Assembly (NCBI GenBank): GCA_964425215.1
Contig: CAYRLW010000026.1
Coordinates: 1 to 46,191, forward strand
Reading direction: 5' to 3'
From: CAYRLW01 sp964425215
GTDB taxonomy: Bacteria; Spirochaetota; Spirochaetia; Treponematales; Breznakiellaceae
DNA: 46,191 nt
Made by a program: the position numbers and the translations under genes. Positions 40,455 through 46,191 of the stretch are shown here, piece by piece. The notes below the pieces were generated by a model. The model worked only from the letters and a program-made list of their open reading frames with translations, did no database searches and was not told the origin of the DNA. Each line of letters begins with the position of its first letter. The first letter of the stretch is position 1.

Positions 40455-41578
40455 GGTATCCTTTTTAGTACCGGGATAGCCGGTTCGCTCAGTTCTATCG
40501 TAATAGGGAAATCGGCCTCTAAAAGCAGAACCGATTCTCCGTCCCTTTGCGCCAAAAGGGGGGAGCGGTAGGATATTTCTACCCGCTGGGCGTTAAAAAG
40601 CCGGACTTCCGGCAGGTCCGCGTGCCGTCCCGTTAAAAATAATTTTTTTAGGGCTAATTTTTTGCGCAGGGGTATTTGTTGAACCGCGCAGACATTCCTT
40701 GTATCCGGCAGGATACGGACGTTGGACCCGTAGGTCCGGTTTCCCGAGGCGCCAAAGGCTAACAGCAACAGGGTGTCGTTAAACGCATCGATCTGTTCCC
40801 CCGCTTCGTTAAAAACGCGAATTCCCATGGGTGTTGGGGGGTAGATCCGGTCGTAGAAGAGGGTCGCTATATCGACCCACAGTTTGTACGAATCCCCCGG
40901 GAGGGTACCCTTCATTTTGTTGGTCATGTGGGTCACAAAGGCGTCCAAGCCCACGGAAAGGATGTTGAAGGCTAAAAATGGTCCCTTATCGGGGCGGGAG
41001 GTCCTAAGGCGGACCGCCCGATCAAATTGAATCTTTGTGGGATGAACCAGAAGGTCCAGGGTGGTATCCAAATCTCGGCTGTCGGCCCCATCGTTCCCCG
41101 TCCCCATAGGGAGCCGAAGGATGGCAAAGTCGGATCGAAGCGTCCCTGGGGCTTCGTAAAAGGCCGTCAGGGCCTCGAGACTGGTTCCGTCCCCCCCGGC
41201 GGTGATAAGGAGGTGGAAGGGCCGAACCGCCGAGCTGGAAGCCTGGGCTTCGTCCATAAGGGCTTTTACAATTTCACCCGCGTGCCCCGCGTACCGGGTG
41301 GGGACCAGCCCCAAGGAGCCCAGGGTGCCGTTTCCTCCGTCGACTTCCCTGGCGGTCTGGGAGGGTCCCGCCGGTTCTTGGCGTTTATCGTTTTTTTGTG
41401 CTTCCTGGGCGTAGGCCCTTAGGATTTCCCGGTGCCGTTTCCAGCGGGCGTTTATGGTAAAGCCCCCCGCTTTGGGGTTGGCGATAACGGTCCACCTTAG
41501 GGGTCTTTCCGCCGCTATGGGAGTGCGGGAACACATGAGAGCCAAATCGGTGGCGAATTCCTCAATATTGCTGATCAT
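40451..41578 (-). CDS. Diacylglycerol kinase-like lipid kinase
   Basis: A 375-residue cytoplasmic protein of the DagK/YegS/sphingosine kinase catalytic family. The nucleotide loop is LITAGGDGTSLEAL, preceded by WTVIANPKAGGFTINARWKR and followed by LRLPMGTGNDGADSRD, all in the usual order. The lipid substrate cannot be told. Between strand 1 and the GGDGT loop lies a variable insertion rich in Gln, Gly and Lys. It is fourth in the prs operon, starting 3 nt after the HAD gene. Confidence 0.85.
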   Translation of the reverse strand: MISNIEEFATDLALMCSRTPIAAERPLRWTVIANPKAGGFTINARWKRHREILRAYAQEAQKNDKRQEPAGPSQTAREVDGGNGTLGSLGLVPTRYAGHAGEIVKALMDEAQASSSAVRPFHLLITAGGDGTSLEALTAFYEAPGTLRSDFAILRLPMGTGNDGADSRDLDTTLDLLVHPTKIQFDRAVRLRTSRPDKGPFLAFNILSVGLDAFVTHMTNKMKGTLPGDSYKLWVDIATLFYDRIYPPTPMGIRVFNEAGEQIDAFNDTLLLLAFGASGNRTYGSNVRILPDTRNVCAVQQIPLRKKLALKKLFLTGRHADLPEVRLFNAQRVEISYRSPLLAQRDGESVLLLEADFPITIELSEPAIPVLKRIP

Positions 41579-41581
41579 GGT

Positions 41582-42244
41582 TTAGGTTCGCACGGAAAGG
41601 ACGGAATCGTCAAGTTTTAATTGGTATACGTCTTCCACCCCATCCACGAGGATCCCCCCCATCCCCATTTCCACGGGCAAGGCTATATCGATATCGTAGC
41701 GATCCCCCACGGAAACGCAAAAGGGGGCTTCTACTCCCAATTCTTGGGTAACCTTTACAAAGGGCAAGCGGTGGGGCTTGGAAACCCCGCAGGAATCCAG
41801 ACCCACCAGGGCCTTAAAGCAATCCTCCACCCCCAGGGCTCGCAGGGTCCGCCGGCCTATAAGGACCGGGTTGTTGGTCACCACGCCTAAACGGGCCGAT
41901 TTCCCTAAATCCAGCAGAGTTTGCCGCAGTCGAGGGTCCGCCGTGAGAAATCGCTCCGGGACGATCAGGTCCTCCCTCCAACGGATACTTTCTTCGATGG
42001 ACACCCCAAAGGCGGTAAAGCTATTGGCCAAACTGATTTTTACACCCCCGTGATCCCTTTCCCATTGGCGCCGATAGTTCTGGATGGCGGCGGTCATGGC
42101 TTGGTAACTCTGACCCTTTTCTTGGGCTAACCGGCGGATAAGGACTTCGATTTGATGATCCGCATAGGCCCGGTGGGTGTAGAGGGTTGAATCGATATCA
42201 AAAATAAGGGCGTGAACCTTCGCCGGGATAGCGTACAGGGTCAT
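41582..42244 (-). CDS. HAD-family hydrolase, pyrimidine-nucleotidase-like
   Basis: A 220-residue HAD IA protein. Motif I is ALIFDIDSTLYTHR, motif II LGVVTNNPVLIG, the lysine is in CGVSKPHRLPF and motif IV is FCVSVGDRYDIDI. 'FDxDxTLY' is shared with SDT1/YjjG-like nucleotidases and with some phosphosugar phosphatases, so the substrate is open. It overlaps the FGGY kinase gene by ATGA. Confidence 0.8.
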   Translation of the reverse strand: MTLYAIPAKVHALIFDIDSTLYTHRAYADHQIEVLIRRLAQEKGQSYQAMTAAIQNYRRQWERDHGGVKISLANSFTAFGVSIEESIRWREDLIVPERFLTADPRLRQTLLDLGKSARLGVVTNNPVLIGRRTLRALGVEDCFKALVGLDSCGVSKPHRLPFVKVTQELGVEAPFCVSVGDRYDIDIALPVEMGMGGILVDGVEDVYQLKLDDSVLSVRT

Positions 42245-43644
42245 GTAAAAAATTTCTCCATTTTTTTTAAGGTTGATCGGTAGGAATCGTAGCGTTCGCA
42301 GTATTCCGCGTAGGCCCTTTGGTCGGCTTCAAAAACCCGTTCAATCCGGACAACCTGGGCCACCGCCGCTTCCAGGTCCGTCGCTTCCCCCAGGGCCACC
42401 AGGGCCAGGCACGCGTTACCCGCCAATTCCCCATCCGCGATGGCTGGAAGGGCTAGATAGCGGCCCGTAATGTCGGCCTTGAGCTGGTTCCACAGGGGAT
42501 TTTTCGCCTGGCCCCCGGATATGCGCATACCGTCGATCCGGTACCCGTGACCCTCCAGGGTATCGATGGCGTTTCGCACCATGAAGCCGATGGCTTCCAC
42601 CACCGCCCGGCCCAATTCACCCTGACTCGTCAGGCCGGCGGTAGAAAAAAAAGCGCTGGTAGCCGACAGGGTACCCACGGAGCGAAGGTCGGGGAAAAAG
42701 AGCCCCCCCGGGGGCGACTGGATAATTTCCGCTAATAGATCCCGATAATCCCTGCTTTGCTGACCCGTGATAGAGCGAAACCACTCAAAAAGCCGCCCCG
42801 TGGTGGGAAGCATGGCCCCCACGTTCCAAAGCCCCGGCCGAACGTGGGGAAGGGTCCGCAATTCCGGCGTATGGGCCGGACGATCGGTACAAAAATTGAT
42901 TCCCTCGGAGGTGCCGGACCGGTCGCACACCATACCGTTTTGGATGACCCCCGAACCAATAAGGGCCATAATAAAGTCGGGCCCCCCGGCGATAATCGGG
43001 ATGCCCGTTACAAAGCCAAAGGTTCGCGACGCTTCGGGGGAAACCCTTCCTATTATCGTACCCTGAAGCACCTGGGGAGGGAATTTCGTTGGGTCTAGGC
43101 CAAAGGCGCTGATCTGACTATCGTCGTAGTAAAAGGGCTTGTAAGCCTGTGACGGCAGTACCGTCACCGGTTCGGCTCCCAGGCGGAAGGAAAGCCACTC
43201 CTGGCTGGAAAGGAACCATCGACTTTTTTCGTACCCCTCCGGTTCGCTTTGGGCAAACCAGGCGGCGTGGGGTAAAAAAAGAGAGCGGATTTCATCCTTA
43301 GAAACCCCCGGCTTGGGAGCAACAGAACGGCTGTCGTGCCAGTGCAGGGGCGGTAAATCCCTATCCTCTGCCGTAACCGGCACCAGGGTGGGCCCGTTGC
43401 CCGAAATGCAGAGGGCCGATACCCGTAATTCTCCCTGGGCTACGTACCGTGCTAAAGAGCGGGTAGCCCTTTGCAGGGCCCCGCTCCAATCGCTGGCTTC
43501 CACCGTTCCGTGGAGAACCTTTTCCGCCGGGTAGGGCTCCCGGACAAAGGCGATGAGCCGTCCATCAAAATCGATAAGGGCCGCCTTAAGGGAAGAAGTC
43601 CCCATATCGGCGCACAGTACCATTCGATGGGAAACCTCTTTCAT
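42241..43644 (-). CDS. FGGY-family carbohydrate kinase
   Basis: A 467-residue kinase of the xylulokinase/gluconokinase group. The N-terminal ATPase fold begins VLCADMGTSSLKAALIDFDG, with the metal/phosphate site. The substrate-side motif is PLHWHDSRSV. The C-terminal domain has RISGGQAKNPLWNQLKADI, the family signature, and ELAGNACLALVALG. The sugar is unknown; the neighbouring PRPP synthetase makes a pentose a reasonable guess. It overlaps genes on both sides by ATGA. Confidence 0.88.
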   Translation of the reverse strand: MKEVSHRMVLCADMGTSSLKAALIDFDGRLIAFVREPYPAEKVLHGTVEASDWSGALQRATRSLARYVAQGELRVSALCISGNGPTLVPVTAEDRDLPPLHWHDSRSVAPKPGVSKDEIRSLFLPHAAWFAQSEPEGYEKSRWFLSSQEWLSFRLGAEPVTVLPSQAYKPFYYDDSQISAFGLDPTKFPPQVLQGTIIGRVSPEASRTFGFVTGIPIIAGGPDFIMALIGSGVIQNGMVCDRSGTSEGINFCTDRPAHTPELRTLPHVRPGLWNVGAMLPTTGRLFEWFRSITGQQSRDYRDLLAEIIQSPPGGLFFPDLRSVGTLSATSAFFSTAGLTSQGELGRAVVEAIGFMVRNAIDTLEGHGYRIDGMRISGGQAKNPLWNQLKADITGRYLALPAIADGELAGNACLALVALGEATDLEAAVAQVVRIERVFEADQRAYAEYCERYDSYRSTLKKMEKFFT

Positions 43645-44873
43645 GCTTTGGCGAGTAGTTTTTCGATGATATCCCGGTTATCCAAAAGGGAACTTAAGGA
43701 CCGACCATGGTGCAAGCGGGAAATTGTTTGGGCAAAAAGGGCGGAAATATTCACGCTGACGTACCATTCCCGTTTTAAAAGCGCCTCGTGGTACACCGCG
43801 TTGGTTCCGATAATCCGGTAGAACATACCCTGCTGGTAGGCTTCCTCAAAATGTTCCACCGCGTCCCCCGAAAAAAACGGCAGACTAATGGCGCAGATTA
43901 CCTTTTTAGCCCCCTGTTCCCGGAGAAACTTCATGGCCTTAAGGAGCGTCCCTCCGGTTCCCAGCATATCGTCGGCCATAAAGACCGTTTTTCCCTCCAC
44001 GTTGCCCAACAGCTTAATTTCGGAAATGTTGTTATCCACCGCGTTTTGGGTTACCCGGGAATAATCCCGTTCCTTATACAACAGGGCCAGGGGCTTTTTA
44101 AGGCTGGTGGCGTAGAACTTGTTCCGGTCCACCGCCCCGGTGTCGGGAGAAACCACCACGAAATCATCTCCCCGGATATCGGCGATTTGGGAAAGCTTCC
44201 GGATAATCTGATAGCTGGCGTGGAGGTTTTCCATCCGCATAAAGTTAAAGGCGTTTTCTATTTCCCGGGAATGGATATCCAACGTGATAATCCTATCCAC
44301 CCCCATGGACTCCAGCATTTTGCCAATCCGGCTGGCGGTTAGGCCCTCCCGGCCCTTCTTTTTGTGTTGCCGGGAGTAGGGGTATACCGGGATGACCAGG
44401 GTTACCTGCTGTGCCCCCGCTTGTTTTGCCGCGTCTACCGCCACAAACAGGTTCATTAGATGATCGTTTACCGAGAGAACCTTGGTATTTTTCCCATCGT
44501 TAAAGGATAGGCTTTGATGGTTTTCCACATCCTGAAAAATATACACGTCCCGGCCGCGGATCGATTCTAAAATTTCGGTCTTTAACTCCCCGTTTGGAAA
44601 AAGAGTAAACCGGGTCGGTATTTTAAAGGCTGGGGATCGAAACTTAAGCACATCCCCCAGCGTTAGGGTATTGGAGGACATGATATCGTTGGTAAAATTG
44701 ATCTTTCGGATAACCGCTTCTTTTTCTAGGCCGTACTGTTTTGCCAATAGGGCGGCCTTATGTTCAAAGCGTCGGCGGTACAAACGTTTTAGGTGAACGA
44801 TGACCTCATCGGCAAAACGTTCTCCTCCGGGACAAGCAAGCACGGCAAGTTTGGCGGGATCGGAGTAATTCAT
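43641..44873 (-). CDS. prs: Ribose-phosphate pyrophosphokinase, long form
   Basis: Makes PRPP from ribose-5-phosphate and ATP for nucleotide, His and Trp synthesis. Active-site strings are present: IPVYPYSRQHKKKGREGLTA (ATP/flexible loop), ITLDIHSREIENAF (the catalytic His region) and the PRPP loop VFMADDMLGTGGTLLKA. The protein is 410 residues against about 310-320 usually. The excess is at the N-terminus (about 70 residues before IPTRFTLFPNGELKTEI) and in an insertion around VENHQSLSFNDGKNTKVLS. It heads a five-gene operon. The ATG lacks a Shine-Dalgarno. Confidence 0.92.
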   Translation of the reverse strand: MNYSDPAKLAVLACPGGERFADEVIVHLKRLYRRRFEHKAALLAKQYGLEKEAVIRKINFTNDIMSSNTLTLGDVLKFRSPAFKIPTRFTLFPNGELKTEILESIRGRDVYIFQDVENHQSLSFNDGKNTKVLSVNDHLMNLFVAVDAAKQAGAQQVTLVIPVYPYSRQHKKKGREGLTASRIGKMLESMGVDRIITLDIHSREIENAFNFMRMENLHASYQIIRKLSQIADIRGDDFVVVSPDTGAVDRNKFYATSLKKPLALLYKERDYSRVTQNAVDNNISEIKLLGNVEGKTVFMADDMLGTGGTLLKAMKFLREQGAKKVICAISLPFFSGDAVEHFEEAYQQGMFYRIIGTNAVYHEALLKREWYVSVNISALFAQTISRLHHGRSLSSLLDNRDIIEKLLAKA

Positions 44874-44883
44874 GGGTACTATC

Positions 44884-44913
44884 GTGGTACCATAGGCGGA
44901 GCTTCCCGGTCAA
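44884..44913 (-). promoter_or_regulatory. Candidate promoter of the prs operon
   Basis: On the minus strand TTGACC (44913-44908), 18 nt and TACCAC (44889-44884) end 10 nt before the ATG at 44873, implying a leader of about 3 nt. Confidence 0.4.
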
Positions 44914-44938
44914 GGGTTAAAAAATAGCAAGAATTGGT

Positions 44939-46144
44939 TTAGTTTTCCAATAAAGTGATCTCCACGCGCCGATTTTTCCTTCTCCCCTCTTCCGTATCGT
45001 TGTCGGCCACGCTTTTTTCCGCCCCGTACCCCTTGACGACAACCCGTTCGGGACTCCGGCTTCCCTTTTTGATAAGGTAGTCCGCCACCGCGCTCGCCCG
45101 TTCCACCGATAATTGTAGCCGCCCTTCCGGTGTCCCCGCCAAGGCCGTATGGCCCCCCACCAAAATGTCCCGATCGCTGTAGCGGGATAGGATTTCCGCG
45201 ATCCTGTCCAGCTTTTCTTTTTCCGAAGGAAGCAGTTCTGAAGAATCGGGGAGGAATTGAATATTTTCCAGGCTGATCACCACACCCTCTTTAGCTACCC
45301 GAACCGAGGTATCCTGAATCCCCAAACGGTTGATATCCTGGGCTATTTCAGCGGCGATTTTACTGCGGTCCATCGGTTTGGCTTCCACAATTTCCGCCCG
45401 CGCGGTTCCCCGATATTCAATGGTCCGGCCGTTGGAAAGTTCAAAAATCATCCGGAAGGTCTCTTGGTACGCCGTCGCTTGCCCAATGGCGGGGTCCCAA
45501 TAGACCAGTTGATCCGAAGCCCCCAAAATACGACGGGGCCAGAGGGGCCCCGAAACTACCGGAGGCTCGTCAAAAATGCGGTAGGACACCGAAAAGGATG
45601 GGTACGATTTACCCTTCCACGTTTGGGGGCCCAGATACCGGTAGTTAGCCGTAAAGGGGATCCGATAGGGATCGGGAATACCAAAACTATCCCTAAAATC
45701 GTGGACTTCTTCACCCTCCGCGGACCAGGAATCGTTTACCGCCAGATTCGTTTTCGGGAAAACAGGCACATTCCGAACCACCGGCATAAAATACTTTGGG
45801 TCGATTGTAAATTTGCCCAGGGTATCCCGTAAGAAGACCGAATCGTATTCCTGGGCCCACTGAAAACTTCGGTTCGTTTGCAGGCCCACCGAACGTTCGG
45901 AGGTTTGGAACGTCGCCTCGTGTTTTGCCACCCCGTCTTTTACCTCGGTCACCTTTACCGCGATGCGGTTTAAAATCTCCGCCTGGTGGCTCAGGACCCG
46001 GTCGATGTACACATCCTCGTTCACGGTCGAAAGCACCCGGTACGTGTCCCCCACCGCGTAGGAATAGGCAAACTGTTCCCCCTGGACGGACCACGGGAGG
46101 GCCAAAAGCCCGAACACCCCCAGGAATAGTAAAAACTGACGCAT
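44939..46144 (-). CDS. OmpA-family envelope protein
   Basis: A 401-residue exported protein. The signal peptide is MRQFLLFLGVFGLLALPWSV, cut near QGEQFA. The roughly 270-residue N-terminal part is beta-rich, recalls treponemal OmpA-like proteins, and has no family I can name. The C-terminal OmpA/MotB domain (about 295-401) shows IQFLPDSSELLPSEKEKL, VGGHTALAGTPEGRLQLS and DNDTEEGRRKNRRVEI, the peptidoglycan-binding signature. AGGGGG lies upstream of the ATG at 46144; an upstream in-frame GTG at 46165 adds seven residues and is less likely. Confidence 0.88.
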   Translation of the reverse strand: MRQFLLFLGVFGLLALPWSVQGEQFAYSYAVGDTYRVLSTVNEDVYIDRVLSHQAEILNRIAVKVTEVKDGVAKHEATFQTSERSVGLQTNRSFQWAQEYDSVFLRDTLGKFTIDPKYFMPVVRNVPVFPKTNLAVNDSWSAEGEEVHDFRDSFGIPDPYRIPFTANYRYLGPQTWKGKSYPSFSVSYRIFDEPPVVSGPLWPRRILGASDQLVYWDPAIGQATAYQETFRMIFELSNGRTIEYRGTARAEIVEAKPMDRSKIAAEIAQDINRLGIQDTSVRVAKEGVVISLENIQFLPDSSELLPSEKEKLDRIAEILSRYSDRDILVGGHTALAGTPEGRLQLSVERASAVADYLIKKGSRSPERVVVKGYGAEKSVADNDTEEGRRKNRRVEITLLEN

Positions 46145-46191
46145 CCAATACCCCCTAACCATCACCCTATTAGTATCGGCCTTTTTGCCCT

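Overview
The window looks like chromosomal DNA of a spirochete related to Treponema. GC content is moderately high and genes are tightly packed, many in ATGA or TAATG overlaps. The lineage call rests on several things: a riboflavin ABC operon of the RfuABCD type known from treponemes, exported binding proteins whose signal peptides end in the treponeme-like pattern FA-x-GQ, a DUF4954 protein, a long-form PRPP synthetase and an OmpA-like envelope protein. The species cannot be read from the sequence. I see no rRNA, tRNA, CRISPR array, insertion sequence or phage gene.

Layout: (1) 1-317, the start of a TauE/SafE-type permease, minus strand. (2) 559-8347, a complete F-type ATP synthase operon (atpB-E-F-H-A-G-D-C), then a HAD phosphatase and an RluA-type pseudouridine synthase, closed by a strong hairpin. 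(3) 8437-9210, an unassigned membrane protein, minus strand. (4) 9238-17571, a flavin regulon: promoter, FMN riboswitch with an intrinsic terminator, rfuABCD, and, translationally coupled to rfuD, a large membrane histidine kinase / pseudo-receiver / diguanylate cyclase. (5) 17528-23118, an ABC-F ATPase, a Gph-like phosphatase with an MFS transporter, a membrane metallophosphoesterase and a TrpR/YerC-type regulator. (6) 23341-28205, a sugar-type ABC importer (binding protein and two permeases) with a YihX-like HAD and a second binding protein of the Fe3+/PgtC type. (7) 28269-31917 on the minus strand, a nucleoside-recognition (Gate) membrane protein with a YesM/YesN-like two-component pair. 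(8) 32002-34242, DUF4954. (9) 34378-39097, an Fbp/Afu-type ABC importer behind a Fur-like operator; its fused permease carries an extra extracytoplasmic domain with a hexanucleotide repeat. (10) 39102-44873 on the minus strand, a five-gene operon (prs, FGGY kinase, HAD, diacylglycerol kinase-like, Ste24-like protease). (11) 44939-46144, an OmpA-family protein.

The most notable features are regulatory. Several operon-heading genes have no Shine-Dalgarno sequence and sit 6-10 nt after a -10-like box, which suggests leaderless mRNAs. Two divergent promoter pairs share an overlapping -35 palindrome. The FMN riboswitch has a hairpin inserted where the short L2 loop should be, and its operon runs into a c-di-GMP/phosphorelay hybrid protein. 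All functional calls were made by reading the sequence; no database search was run.
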